Source: Symbiodinium sp. CCMP2592 | Lineage: Eukaryota; Sar; Dinophyceae; Suessiales; Symbiodiniaceae | Direction: 5' to 3' | Length of the DNA: 64,000 bases | Assembly (NCBI GenBank): GCA_905221615.1 | Contig: CAJNDT010000126.1 | Location: forward strand, 238,012 to 302,011 | Part shown: positions 22,004 through 33,340 of the stretch, piece by piece | Position numbering within the stretch: position 1 is the first letter of the stretch | Layout of the letters: every line of letters begins with the position of its first letter | Translations under genes and position numbers: made by a program | The notes under the pieces: generated by a model | What the model saw: the letters and a program-made list of their open reading frames with translations, nothing else | Told to the model about the DNA's origin: nothing | Database searches by the model: none

Positions 22004-22708
22004 GTAAGATCTTTGAGGCACACGGCTTTGGCTTTTCTGGAAGGTTCCTGTATGTTTCGGAGGTTGAAGGCTTCAAGTGGTTAGGACTTTTACTTCAGGG
22101 CTTCATGAGTTTAGCAAGCATAGGGCTGCAGTGTTATGAGACTGCACCTGTGCTGTCGTAAGGCTTCAAGGGCGTGCCCTTGGGAAAAACGATCGGAAGC
22201 CCTGTAGGCGTTTTCGGGACTTAGAATCGTGTGAGGACCGCAGCACGCTAAATCCCCAAACACTAAACCCTACCCTAAACACATCCCCAAACCCTGAACC
22301 CTACCCTGAACGCTAGGTGTAGGCTTGTTTAGGCTTTTTGCTCTGACTGAGGCGTTGTTTTATGGATTTGGACTTCGAGGGTCATTGCTGTGAGCTCGCT
22401 GTATCTGGGCTCTAAACCCCCATATGCTGCCAAAGGTTAACCTTTAGTTCCCTAGGATACCCGACAATTAGGCAGCAGGGTTTCAGGTCTGTGTAGCAGT
22501 CCTTGACCCTGCGACGTCAAGTCCCAGACCCTGAATTCCTAAATCCCAGCCCCTAAACTCCAAATCCGCAAAGAAACCGAAACCCCTAAAAGCCCCCAAC
22601 CCTAAAATCCTGCCCACTCCCTCAACCAAACTGGTGTTCTGCACGCTAATGGCTAAATGAAACGAGTGCATTAAGCAAAAACCCTCGATCCCTGAAGTTC
22701 CTAAAGCC

Positions 22709-22812
22709 CACCTTAACCTACCAAAACCTACTTTTTTGTAGGGTCCCCATAAATTCCATATTAGGGTTTATAATAAGAACCTACAAAAAAGTAGGGTTTG
22801 GTAGTTTAAGGC
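22709..22812. mobile_element. inverted-repeat element family H (TTAACCTACCAAAACCTACT..)
   Basis: Termini CCTTAACCTACCAAAACC / GGTTTGGTAGTTTAAGG; inner arms CTACTTTTTTGTAGG..CCTACAAAAAAGTAGG. The right end TTTAAG supplies the 3' splice site for exon 22811. A second, very similar copy at 23733-23836 lies in the next intron of the same gene. Confidence 0.9.
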
Positions 22813-25194
22813 AATGCCGACAAGACTCCAGAGCCATGGCAACTACCTGAGCCTTTCAGCTTCGGAAAGCCAGATCCCCACGCCAAATCTTCAAGACGGA
22901 ACTACTTCTCAGGGTCTAGACGGAACTACCCCTTGGGGTTTAGACCTAGGGCTTCGGGCTTAGGACTGAGAGTTTGCAGCTCAGGGCTTAGCCATCAACT
23001 CTAAACTTTTTGGAATTCTGAAGCCTTAAGCCCAGTGGTCGTGAGGCCTTCTTCAGCGGTGGTGCCAAAGAGATGCCCTTTCTGTTGCTGAATGTCAGGC
23101 CGACAGTTGGCGACGGCATTGCTGTTGGCGTAGTTTTTGGTTTCGTGTTCAGTGCTTGATGACACAGGAAAGGTTGTTGGTTTGTTAAAGGAGCTTTGTC
23201 AAACTCATTGCGAAAGCCGGTTCAACCGAGAAAGCACACGCCCAACCAGTGCAGGAGTTGAATAAAAGATACTGTCAGGAACAAACATGGGCAGTAACAC
23301 AAGCGATCCCTCGCAAGCGAATGATCCGCTGTAAGGTTTAGAGGTGTGTGCCTTTGCATGTATGTGGTCGGTTTCGGATTTCTTTCATCATATATACAGG
23401 AGTTTCAGGGAGAACGAGACCCTAAGACCATTTTTAGGATGCTGATTGCGGCATACCAGCGATGTCTCATAAGGAGCCCCGAATCTTGCAACTCCCATCA
23501 ACCCTGAACCCTAAGCCCGCTTATAATCCGATATAACCGCCCGATAAGGTCTTCGAACATAACATGCAGCCCTGAAGCCATGCAAGCCTTGCGGGCTGAG
23601 ACCCAAAACCCTAAGCCCTAAAGCCGCAAAAAAACAAAAAAACAAAGAACAAAAAATATAAAAAATAAGAAAAAAACAAAAAAAACTACACCCTGCCACC
23701 CGAACCTTGAAGCCTCAACTCTGAGCCTGTTACCTTAACCTACCAAAACCTACTTTTTTGTAGGGTCCCTGTAACTTCCATACTATTAGGGTTTATAATA
23801 AGAACCTACAAAAAAGTAGGGTTGGTAGTTTAAGGTAGTTCATCCCTTCTCATGGAAAACACGACTCCATGTGCAGGGAAGCACTGCAGGGCTTCAGCGT
23901 CAGCAGCTACTGCGAGAAGATGGCCAATTCAGATCAGTGCACCCGACCCGTATTTGGGGGCTTCTTGTGTGAAGCGGAGGATCCAGGTGTCTAGCATTCT
24001 ACATGGGGCCGCGAGGCGGGGGGGGGGGGGGGGGGGGGAGGTGGGTTGAGAATTGCTTTCAGGGCTAGGGTTTGAGAGTTCGGAGTTCGGGGTTTGATTT
24101 AGTTTAGGTTTGACAAGCCATTTTGAAAAGGTCTCCGTCAAGATCCTTGTCATACATTTCGGCAAAATCTTGGCGAGAGCTACCGATCCAAAGCACGCAG
24201 AGCTTTGTACTCGTTACCATAATGATAGTACTAATATACCCCGACCCCCTTCAAACCCTAAACCTTAGACCCTGGCCCCTTCGTACAAACAAGTACAAAC
24301 CACTGATGCCAGGTCCTTGTTCGACCTCTGGTTGGGTTCCCTCTTACTCACCATCGGCCTGAGTATCATGGTGCCTGGGGCCGGAATTCTAGTTTCTGAG
24401 GTGAGGGTTTGGCATTTAAGGTTTGGGATTTAGGGACTATAGGGTGTAGGATTGTGGTGATGAGGCTTTGGGGTTTGGAATTCAGGTGGTGAACTTTGTT
24501 TCTAGGCGTTGTAGCAGGCATGGGCGTCAGGTTTAGCCGCGTGTTGACCGCAACGACCGACAACACAGCTGTCGACTCTTCGTGTTCTGGTGAGGAGAAG
24601 CCTTAATCTACAAGCCTGAACAGCAGTTAAGATAATCTTCAGTCATAAAACCTTGAATCCTACCCAGCTATCCCTTGAAGCCCAACAAAGCCTTCTGTTT
24701 ATGATGGACAAAAAAGATATCCTAGCACCTGTGTGTGCTCGGAAAGAGAGTTGTACACGGCGTGAACCCTGGGTTTGGGGGTTTAAGCCTTTTGGGGGCT
24801 TCATGCGGCCAGTTGGGGTATAGGCATAGGGTTTAGTTTATGGCTTTTCGAGTTAGAGACAGGGGATTGCAAGGTTAGGGTTTGCGATTTCTGCAGGGTA
24901 TTTCGGGTTCAGCATGCAAAGCTTGCAACCCTAAACCCTAAACCCTACTAAACTGTAACCGGGCGCCCGAGCTCAGGGTTTTCAGCGGCCCGAGATTTGG
25001 GCTTCCTGTCCGAACCAGCTCGAAACCTTATGGCGTTCAGCCCCCGTTGTGGTTTAGGGCTTTCAGGGTTTTAGGGTTTAGGGCTTCAGGGTTTGGGGTT
25101 TAGGGTTTTGGGGTTTAGGGGTTCAGAGTTCAGGGATTAGGGAACATCCAAACTCTTTTCCCCGACAGAATATCGGAGGGCTCGGATGTGTTAA
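22811..25194 (+). CDS. seven-exon gene, membrane protein of unknown function
   Basis: Exons 22811-22913, 23877-23986, 24131-24206, 24313-24383, 24506-24589, 24986-25051 and 25169-25194 (TAA). All six joins are phase-compatible. Order: a polar part (ADKTPEPWQLPEPFSFGKPD..), a Cys-containing part (EALQGFSVSSYCEKMANSDQ..), a basic part (..ESYRSKARRAL), then a hydrophobic span (SLFDLWLGSLLLTIGLSIMV..) continuing into VVAGMGVRF, then a polar tail. Donors are mostly GT, with one probable GA (24384). Both family H elements of the window lie in or against its introns. Upstream exons are missing; no family recognised. Confidence 0.65.
24018..24039. repeat. poly-G run
   Basis: Run of about 20 G inside the intron 23987-24130. 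A shorter G run is at 54777-54788. Confidence 0.9.
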
Positions 25195-25398
25195 TAGTAG
25201 TATCCAGGTTTCGTGACCATATTAAGTATACTGCTCTAACTATTAAGGCTCCTATGTTATACCAAATGGGCGGTTGTCAAAATCAGGGTCCTTTTCGGCT
25301 CATTATTATAATACGGCACCTACTATTTAAGGTACCCAAAAAGGGACTATATAAGTTTGACAGCCGCCCAAATGAAACTCCAAGGTCCATCCCCGAAG

Positions 25399-25453
25399 AC
25401 CCGAAAACCTCGCGGAAGCGCCTCCAGACCACGAGGAGCAGAGCTCCCAGTAG
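25399..25453 (+). CDS. candidate terminal exon, acidic tail
   Basis: Reads RPENLAEAPPDHEEQSSQ to TAG at 25451, just right of a family F element (25267-25373). Acidic, polar C-terminus. Its parent gene is unclear, because the preceding gene already stops at 25192. Confidence 0.4.
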
Positions 25454-25454
25454 T

Positions 25455-25765
25455 TTCTCTTACCTTTGGTTTAGCAGGGAATGGAAGAATGGTTCCTTAA
25501 AGGGATCTTATAGGGCTCCTTAAAGGGATCTATAGGGGTTCCTTATAATGGGATCTATAGGGGTAGTTTCTCTTACCTTTGGTTTAGCAGGGAATGGAGG
25601 GAGCCTTATAAAGGGGTCTATAAGGGTTACTATAAGGGTACTATAATATAGGGGCCCTAATAATCCTATAGCTTACCTTTGGTTAGTAGGGAATGGAGGA
25701 ATGGGGTACAAGTATAACTACTATTACCATTCCTCCATTCCCTACTAACCAAAGGTAGGTTCTAG
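25455..25765. mobile_element. family S hairpin plus family P repeats
   Basis: CTTACCTTTGGTTAGTAGGG.. at 25672 pairs with its reverse complement ending 25764 (about 33-nt arms). Two partial copies of the left arm (CTTACCTTTGGTTTAGCAGG) lie at 25458 and 25573. They are separated by the GGGATCTATAAGGG / TTCCTTAAAGGGATC motifs of family P that recur at 12300, 13570, 14620, 53440, 57730-58010 and 61190. Confidence 0.8.
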
Positions 25766-25980
25766 GGCTCAGGGCTCAATGTAGAAGCTCAAATAATAAG
25801 TAGTTCTTTCTCTACTAGGGTTCCTGGTTAATTATAACTACCGTACCGTCAATGTCTAATAAGTAATTCTGTACTAAGGTTCTTGATTAAGTAGAACTAC
25901 CGTACCGTACAAATATACCCCCAAAATGCTGTTCTGTGTCGCGGGGCCCCTAAAAGTACTGTTGTTGTCACACGGTTGAG

Positions 25981-26043
25981 GCTGTGGCCCTGCGCGGGGA
26001 GAAGCAGCGGGTGCACGTGCACGAGATGAATGAGATGGCAGGG
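25981..26043 (+). CDS. candidate exon
   Basis: After CGGTTGAG reads AVALRGEKQRVHVHEMNEMA. Strongly coding-like composition. The right boundary is unclear (possible GC donor near 26043). Confidence 0.55.
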
Positions 26044-26207
26044 CCCGGGCCTTGGCTCTTTAGGGATTTCGGGATTAGGGATTTTAGGGCTATGGCACTT
26101 AGGGTTTAGGGCCTTGGGTTTAGGGGTTTGAACGTTTGGGGTTCAGGGTTGGGGGATTTAGGGCGTATTCGGGGCTATTAGATGTTTGCGTTAAGGTCCG
26201 TCCAGGG

Positions 26208-26340
26208 TTCAGCAGTTTTGCCTTGTGGAAGTGGGCAGTGCTATGCAGTGCTCACAGGGCCCGAGATTAAGAAGCCCGCGGCATACAGCGGTTCACTCGT
26301 TGTGACCGATCCTGGTGCAGTCCTTGAGAGGACTATGTGG
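26208..26340 (+). CDS. exon, unknown protein
   Basis: Frame reads ..SAVLPCGSGQCYAVLTGPEI then KKPAAYSGSLVVTDPGAVLE.. with possible starts after CCAG and possible donor GTGGGT or GTACAG near 26338-26345. The frame remains open to 26379. Alternating small and hydrophobic residues suggest beta structure. No family assigned. Confidence 0.6.
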
Positions 26341-26536
26341 GTACAGCTTGAGCATTGGTTGGATTGGATTGTTGACTAATGTTATTCAACTTGATCTTGA
26401 GCCTCTTCAAACATCTGGTAACAAAAAGTCTGCACCTGAAACCATGAGACCGAAAAATCCCTACAGTTTCAACACTACACCGCAAACTAAACTATTCACC
26501 CTAGGACCTAAACCCTTCCCTGCTAGGCCTCAAGCC

Positions 26537-26790
26537 CGGAAGTGGTACTATCCCCACGCCCGAAGGTTGGCTGGTTCGGCCGGAGAGGCGGGCAGAACAG
26601 TAGTTCATCGTCTTGGGTCGAGGGTCCTGGGTTAAGGGATAAACGTAGTGTGCCAGAAAGAGCCCCGAAAAAGGATGGTTTTTGTGCCTCATGTTTTGTA
26701 GGCTTCTCAGGGTTCAGAGCGACATGTTTGGTTTCGTACGTAGCCGACCCGTTTGACATGGCTGCCCAAGTTAGTCGTCAAGAGGCTTGA
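26537..26790 (+). CDS. candidate exon, Ser/Arg-rich, with stop
   Basis: Open from after a TAG at 26524 through VLSPRPKVGWFGRRGGQNSS.. to ..SYVADPFDMAAQVSRQEA and TGA. The final part is convincing. An alternative frame at the left (PGSGTIPTPEGWLVRPERRA) is also protein-like, so this may be two exons. Confidence 0.4.
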
Positions 26791-26916
26791 CTGCACACTG
26801 AACACCCAGGGCTGGACGCCCTCGGTAAACAGAAGCTGTGCAAAGCATCCAAAGCTGCGCTTGTCGGGGAAGCCCTAAATCCTAAAACCTAAAACGTGAT
26901 CTTCACAAGTAGCTGG

Positions 26917-26978
26917 CATCGCTCTTTCCCGGAGCATCTCGATATCCTGAGCCCCATTGCAACCCGAATCTTAACAGG
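26917..26978 (+). CDS. candidate exon
   Basis: WHRSFPEHLDILSPIATRIL.. after ACAAGTAG, with possible donor GATGCC (GA) or a later GT. Non-repeat, amphipathic. Confidence 0.45.
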
Positions 26979-27165
26979 ATGCCATAGTTTGGGAAGAGGC
27001 TTGTCTAACTTGGTGAGTCTGCTCACTGTCCCTTGTGACTCGAATAAATCTCCCAAATCTGAGTAACCCTACGAAACTCCAACCCTTACATACTTGCTCA
27101 GTCGAAACACGAGACTCCAAATAAGCTTACAAATAGATTCACATCTCCCGCGTGCTTCGCCACAG

Positions 27166-27216
27166 CCTTCGGGGTGCTAATCAGGGCTGACAGTGGACCC
27201 GAGACCCTTTGGGGAT
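27166..27216 (+). CDS. candidate exon
   Basis: After TTCGCCACAG reads FGVLIRADSGPETLWG, ending near GATGTTTAGG. Confidence 0.45.
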
Positions 27217-27459
27217 GTTTAGGGCTTCAAGGCTCTAGCTTATCAGATTCTAGGACCGCAAACAGAGACCATGCCCTTATTGAAAAGCCTCGATACTGCA
27301 AAAAAACCTTAAACTTAAACCCCAGGCGCGAAGCTTTACAACCTTATAGTCAACTTATAGTAGCCCTCATAGATCCCTTAAAGGATTTTGAAAGGATCTC
27401 TTAACGGAACCCTTTAAAGGATCCCATGAAGCCGGAAACCCTAAACCCCCTTTCTTAAA

Positions 27460-27541
27460 CCCGCTCCAAAATCTGCTGGTGAAGGCTGTCGAAGGGCTTT
27501 TGTCATCCCCGGGAGCAGTCGGATGCCTAAGTGCTGGGCGT
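27460..27541 (+). CDS. coding-like island, frame uncertain
   Basis: LQNLLVKAVEGLLSSPGAVG.. in one frame; CRRAFVIPGSSRMPKCWAF in another. Ends at a T run that starts telomeric filler. Confidence 0.4.
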
Positions 27542-27941
27542 TTTTTTCACTTTGGAGGGTCTGGGGTTTAGGGTTTGGGGGTTGGGTTAAGGGTTTAGGG
27601 TTTTCGGGCGTCGTGCGTTTTCCGTTTCGGGTCTAGGGCGTGTGGAGAGCCTGAGCAGGCCGTAGAGCCCCGTGCAGGGAATCATTCAATAAACCAAGTC
27701 AGCAAGCAATTAGCAATACTGCTTGTTTTGGGGAGGGTCCTTATTGTAACTATTATGTAATATACTCCAAAACCCCATTCTCTCAAGTCCAACTGAAACA
27801 TCTCCTCATGGTGCTAATCCCAGTTCGAATTAGTAGAGTCCCGATGGCCCTTCCAATCGTTCCTGAACGTCTCAAGTCTCTGTGTTGCCTTTTCGCACAC
27901 TGTAGATATTGGCCCTTATTGGTCCTAAGAGGATCTTGGTT

Positions 27942-27975
27942 CGATTTCTCAGAGGCTGTCATGGGGTTCTTGCAG
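27942..27975 (+). CDS. candidate short exon
   Basis: SEAVMGFLQ-type segment between ATTTCTCAG or TTTCTC and the donor GTGTAC. The same frame is open across 27808-28050. Weak alone. Confidence 0.35.
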
Positions 27976-28659
27976 GTGTACAACCCCTGCGGCTTAGTAG
28001 AAGTAGAAGGTCTTGGGTTCTGCAGCAGTGGGTTCCTGCCCCGGGCTTAACTTATGTTATCATAGCAAGGATAAAACCGTATTATTCACTGTAGATTCCT
28101 ATATGGCAACTTAAATTCCCTAGCAAGAATCCAGACATTGACATGGTTCAATGTTCACAGTTTGAGTGCTGTTGGGCTCAGGGGGCTGTGGATCTTTGAT
28201 CCTTTGTGCAGCCGACTCCATGGACGGCGTAAACACTCCGAAACCCTAAGCCCAAACCGCATACAAAAGGGGGCTTACTAATTGCCTGTACTATTTTGAG
28301 GGTTTCCTTGTTATAGCTATAGCAAAATGGGTCCGAAAGCCCTATTCTAAGTGTTCAGGCCCCTAAATGATCCCCAAACAGTTCTACACCCTACTATGGG
28401 ACCGTAAAGGATGTTCATTGTATATAATCATCTCGGCGCTAGGTTTTAGCCTGACTGGCCCGCAGATGTTTTGTTGTAGCGACCTTGTCTCGGCTCACCG
28501 ACAGCACCTATCAAGGTTACCAAGGGGCCGTAGCAAATTCCAACACTATATTTTGGTGGTTGCTTATTATACTTATAGTATACTGGGCCCGAAAACCCTG
28601 TTCTAAATATTAAGCACCCTATATTGGGGCGTTACATCGACTGCAGGCGTCGATTTTTC

Positions 28660-28661
28660 AG
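28660..28661 (+). other. candidate spliced-leader acceptor for the BTB gene
   Basis: GTCGATTTTTCAG ends at 28661, 75 nt before the BTB start codon, with no later in-frame ATG. Dinoflagellate mRNAs receive a spliced leader at such AG sites. Inference only; GTTTTGCAAG at 28684-28693 is an alternative. Confidence 0.4.
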
Positions 28662-28736
28662 GGACTGTCACAGTCTACGCATCTGTTTTGCAAGCACAGC
28701 TAGGGGCGAAAAGAGCGGCATCCACGTGCCTCGGCA

Positions 28737-29940
28737 ATGGAAGCCGACCCAGCCGAAGGGGACCCAGGTGACCTTGCAGACCTTTTGGGCGAAAGTGACA
28801 GCAGCAGTGATGAAGAGCCCGTACGAAAGAAGAAGAAAAAAATCAAGCCTCCCAGCGAAGAAGCTGGTGAGGAGCCTCCGGCCAAGAAGCAGCGGGGGAT
28901 GGAACACATGAACGACATCGTCTTGAAATTCCGGGAAGGAACCAAGCCAGCATGCTCCGCATTGCTGCGCTGGGCTTCGCCTGTTTTCGATGGTATGTTC
29001 AGCTCTGGCATGAAAGAGGCAACGGAGCAGGTCATTGAAGTGGAAGTAGCCACTCAAGAGTATTTCGAGATCTTTTACGGATTGATAATGCCTGGTGCCC
29101 GCTGCTTTACGCAAGTGACACCCGCAAACGTCCATGCCCTGCTCTGTATCAGTGACTACTACCAGGTGGACTTTGTCAAAGATGCCTGTGAGGAGCAGCT
29201 ATTGCGCATGCCGGTAACGGTGGAGCGACTTCTGCAAGCACACAAGCATGACCTTCCCAAGCAGTATAGGCGCTGCATCGCATCATTGTCCCTCATCAGC
29301 CAGCCGCAGGACGAAGCCAGCCGAAGTGCACTAGGGATGACAGTGCCAGTGCTTTAAAATCATAGGGCTAAGTCCTCGGGACCCTAGGATGCAATGTAGC
29401 GGCCTAGATAATTACCTATACTATGATGGGGGTTCCTTAACATATTTCTAGTCTAATGGGCCCCAAAACCCTATTCCAGTTACTAAGGCCCCTACAGTAC
29501 AGTACCCTTATAGATCCCTTGTAGAAACCCCTTTAACGGAACCCCAAAACCCTATTCTAATTATAAAGGCCCCTATATCAGTCTAAAGCCGTGTCGACTC
29601 CCGGAGGACTTGAATACTTTGCCGCCAGATGTACTCCTCGAGCTGACGAAGGAGATGCAGGAGCGATTGAGACGGCTACTAGGCTCCCCAGTAGTACCCT
29701 TTTTCCCTTCTTGGGGTTCCCTTATTAAACCAAATAGTAGGATCAAGGGTAGTTCGAGCGGAACCTAGGCTGCGAGGAAAGGCGAAAAGCCTTTCCAACG
29801 TCGTCAAGCTGGCAGAGAAGCTTCCTACCGGATCAGGAACTGGCCGGGGGCTGACCATCTACCAGGGGGACATCTCAACTATTTCGAGTTTGCGGCATGA
29901 TGTCCAACATGTGAGGGATGTGGTGAGCATGCTCAAGTAA
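28737..29940 (+). CDS. BTB/POZ domain protein, three exons
   Basis: Exon 1 runs from ATG 28737 (in-frame stop TAG upstream) to about 29300-29340. It has an acidic N-terminus (LADLLGESDSSSDEE), a basic KKKKKIK stretch, then a BTB fold at about residues 58-175 (DIVLKFREGTKPACSALLRW, ASPVFDGMFSSGMKEA.., DYYQVDFVKDACEEQLL) that would mediate dimerisation or Cullin-3 binding. Exon 2 (about 29582-29674) reads LPEDLNTLPPDVLLELTKEM.. . Exon 3 (29769-29940) reads LRGKAKSLSNVVKLAEKL.. to TAA. Intron 2 (29675-29768) is GC-AG and consists of one family M element. Intron 1 holds a family D element; its exact donor is unresolved. Reading exon 1 straight on meets a stop at 29355, which gives only a truncated protein. 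Confidence 0.85.
29675..29768. mobile_element. family M element forming a complete GC-AG intron
   Basis: Begins GCTACTAGGCTCCCCAGTAG and ends GAGCGGAACCTAG. Removing it joins ..MQERLRR and LRGKAKSL in frame (phase 2/1). Confidence 0.75.
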
Positions 29941-30590
29941 AGTAGACTTCCAGCAAGAGCCAGTTTTCCGTGCTCACTGGCTCTGACATGGCAGGTTCTC
30001 CCAGCTCTGAAATCCTAGTCCTAGGCTTTGAACCTAGATCGGGGTGCAATCGGAGTGTGCTCCGTCCCGTAGTATGCACCGGTAGTCTGAACATCCTGAT
30101 AAGTCGCCCATATCTGGAAACAACTTCCACATGACTGGGTTTCAAGTTTACGGGTCAGGGCTTGCTCTACTTTACTACATGTTACTGTACTATCAACCTC
30201 GGTCGATCCTCATTTTTTGATAAAATTAGTTGTAGCCGATTTTAGCTTAAAGGTTCAGCCCTAAACTCGAACAAGCCTGGAGACCTTTGAGTGAATATTG
30301 TTTATGACAGCATGGTATAGTGTGGACCCCTACTAAACCCTGTTCCTTAAGGGTCTGAGTCTGTATTCTGTTCTCTACAATGGGGACGGGATTTGCTAGG
30401 GGTCTACATTGACGGCAGGTCAGGAATTTGCGTGGGGAGCTGTTTGGGGAGCTTGAGGAGTTCGGGGTGTCCGGGTTCAGGCTTATGGATTTATGACTTA
30501 GGGTTTAAGGATGTAGGGTTAAAGTGACTTATTGTGTCATGGTTGGAGTTTAGTGTCTAGGGCACCCCACCTCGGAGACCTGCCCAGATT
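29941..30590. other. intergenic, no gene seen
   Basis: Mostly unique AT/GC-balanced sequence; the 3' flank of the BTB gene. AGTAGA..TCTACTTTACTAC near 29940 and 30168 forms an imperfect inverted pair. No exon recognised. Confidence 0.5.
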
Positions 30591-30596
30591 TTTTAG

Positions 30597-32605
30597 CATG
30601 GCTGAAATGTACATGCACGCAGAGTGCTCTGCCGCGAAAAAAAAGGGGATTCAGGATCCCAAAGCCGTGAAACACTATGGACCCTAAACTTTTTTGCCCT
30701 AAACCATGAAATCCCGAAACCGTATAGACCGTAACTCGTAACTCTCAAAGGCTTAAACCCCAGACTTTAGACCCTAAACCCCGCAACCCAAAACCGCCTG
30801 TCCCGGACGCCTCAACCCCAACTCCGCCCCAAACTGACAAAGTCCACGAAACCTTTAAACTGTTCGTCGCAGAACATAGAAGCCCAACTAACTACCCATA
30901 TGTTTCCTTCACGAACATATTATATGCATAGTAGGCCCTAGAGCCTGGTTCTTGTTGTTGAAGCACCTACTATAGGGGCCTCAATAATTACCTGTACCAT
31001 TTTTTGGGGGTGGGTCTTTATTATACTTGTAGTATATGGGCCCCAAAACCCTATTCTAATTATTAAGGCTCCTATAGTACGCTCTCGTTTGAATTCAAGA
31101 CTAAGGCGACTAAGGTTGGGAGTTGGGGTCATAGTACCGAACCCTGAGCCTTAACCCATGCTTCACACCAACACAGCAGACCATAAGAAGTAGCGAGCAG
31201 TAACAGGATTTTGAAGTTCTCCTAAATATAGCTACATCACAATATCCTATGCCCCAAAATACTGTTCTACCTAGTACAATCTCTGTAGTAAACCATCACA
31301 ACAAATCTCCACCAAATAGAGGCCCTCAAACCCTAAACCCGAAAGAATTGAAATCTCGAAAGTTCCTCCAGCTCCTACACCCTTGAATCCCAAAAGGCAG
31401 CCTTCAGTAAGTTTTGAAGAACATGAACCCCACTGCTACATCTTGAGAAAAATCTTCCTGAAGTACTGGGTTTTTATTAACGACTCTAATTTACTTTAAG
31501 TTACTGTCATAAGGAAACAATACCGTTTACTTTAGATTCTATAGTGGTGTCCTAGCTTAAGTTCCTCAGCACGAACCCAGCTCAGGGACTGCTGCAAGAA
31601 TTTATGGCCCCAAACCCCTAAGCCCTACACCCTCTTGCCCAAGCCCCGGACCCGAAATCCTGACACACTGCAGTTTTTTTGTGTGTGCAAGGCATATGGT
31701 CTGTAGGTCCATCAACCATGGCAGTATCAGGATGTGTCTGCTTTGCGAGCCTTTGTAAGAAGCGCATTCCGTAGCAACCTGTTTTGACCTTTTGGATATA
31801 TGTTCAGAGTTATGCACTGTTTTCACCGTGCGAATGGAGGGCACTGTCCAGTATGAGTCATGGATTCGGGCCAAGCCAGGAATAGCCGTATCTTGATGTC
31901 GTATCCGCATATAAGCTTCATCACCCTAAAACCCTAAACCCTAAACCCGAAACTCCCCTAAACCCGAAACCCTAAAACCCCTAAAGCCCTAAGAACCCTA
32001 AAGCTTCAGAACCCTCAAGCCCTAAACCCCGAGCCCCAGACCCAAGCCCTACTGAACCCTAAATCCTCATGGTAGGAACCCCCCAAAACATTGGCATCCA
32101 TATAGAGAGCCCCCAAAAAAACCCAGAATTTCTGAATCCGGTTCCTCGACTATCCATGAGAGTAACCCTTGTGGTTGCCCCTATACTTCTAAACCCTAAA
32201 CCCTTAGTAGAAGGATCCCGGTTCCCACATCAAGCCTTGACCCTAGACCCTAAACCGTAAACCCTAAACAGATAGAGGGAGCCCGGCACTTACGTTAAAC
32301 CCGAAACCCTTAAGCCTTGACCCTTAGCCAAGCCCTAAACCGATAGAAGGCACCCGGTTCCTACATGAAACCCTAAACCCTAAATCCCAAAACCCTAAAT
32401 CCCTAAACCCTACACCCTAAATCCTTAAACCCTAAACCCTAAATCCCTAAGCCCAAACCCCTTAACCCTTCCCCCTTAACCTTAAACCACAGAGCATTTC
32501 ACCTTCACCCCCCAGGCCGCTGGGGTGGCAACGGCCCTCGGTGGCCCAGTGCTAGGAGGGCTGGTGGGCGCTGGCATGGCTGCCCCTGAGCTGATTTTGG
32601 GTTGA
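30597..32605 (+). CDS. possible tiny membrane protein, two exons 1.9 kb apart
   Basis: Exon 30597-30654 after TTTTTTAG starts with ATG at 30598 (MAEMYMHAECSAAKKKGIQ) and ends at a GA donor (GATCCC). Exon 32516-32605 after CCCCCCAG reads AAGVATALGGPVLGGLVGAG then MAAPELILG, stop TGA. Phase 0/0 fits. The second exon is a Gly/Ala-zipper transmembrane helix. Total would be 48 residues. Linking the two exons is inference: the 1.86-kb gap could hold others, and a family D element lies at 30968-31077. Confidence 0.45.
31140..32500. other. intron or intergenic filler, no exon seen
   Basis: Dense CCCTAAA-type text from 31920 to 32490, with unique sequence from 31140 to 31900 that shows open frames on the minus strand (31602-31910) but no convincing splice context. 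Confidence 0.5.
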
Positions 32606-32925
32606 GCGTCTTTGGGGCTTAGGGTCTAGGGCTTAGGGTTTAGGGCTTTACGGTTGAGCTGATTTTGGGTTGAGCGTCTTTGGGGTTTAGGGTTTAGGGC
32701 TTAGGGTTTAGGGGTTTAGGGTTGAGCTGATTTTGGGTTGAGCGTCTTGGCTTTAGGGTTTAGGGCTTAGGGTTTAGGGGTTTAGGGTTGAGCTGATTTT
32801 GGGTTGAGCGTCTTTGGGGCTTAGGGTTTAGGGCTTAGGGTTTAGGGGTTTAGGGTTGAGCTGATTTTGGGTTGAGCGTCTTTGGGGCTTAGGGTTTAGC
32901 CTTTGGGATTTAGGGTTTAGGGTTT
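32588..32925. repeat. 68-bp minisatellite seeded by an exon end
   Basis: GAGCTGATTTTGGGTTGAGC starts at 32588, 32656, 32724, 32790 and 32858 (spacing 68, 68, 66, 68), each followed by GTCTTTGG and TTTAGGG repeats. The first copy contains the last codons and stop of exon 32516-32605, so the array arose by duplicating the exon end plus adjacent telomeric DNA. Confidence 0.9.
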
Positions 32926-33340
32926 AGGATTGAGAGATGTCGGGCTCTAGGGCTTGGGGGTTTAAGGACGTGGGGTTTAGGCATGTTGGGCTGTAGGGCT
33001 TAACAGGTTTAGCGTTTGGGGTTGAGGGTGTAGGCATGTTGGGTTTATGGCTTACGGCTTCGGAGGTATCAGGGTTTGCACTTTGGCATTTAGGGTTTGG
33101 GTTTGCGTGCCTTTCTAGAGTTTTTGTAGCGTTACAAGGTCTTACAGAATGTTATTCGTTCCTTAAACCCTAAACTTCCTAAACCCAACCTAAACCCTAA
33201 ACCCTAAACCCTAAACCCTAAACTTCCTAAACCCTAAACCGTGCGTGCGTTTCGGCTTAGGGGCCCCGGGCCTTGTAAACGGCCCTGGGCGGATAAGTTT
33301 CGGCCTTTGGCTTCGAGGCTTCGGGGCTTCGATGAGATAC

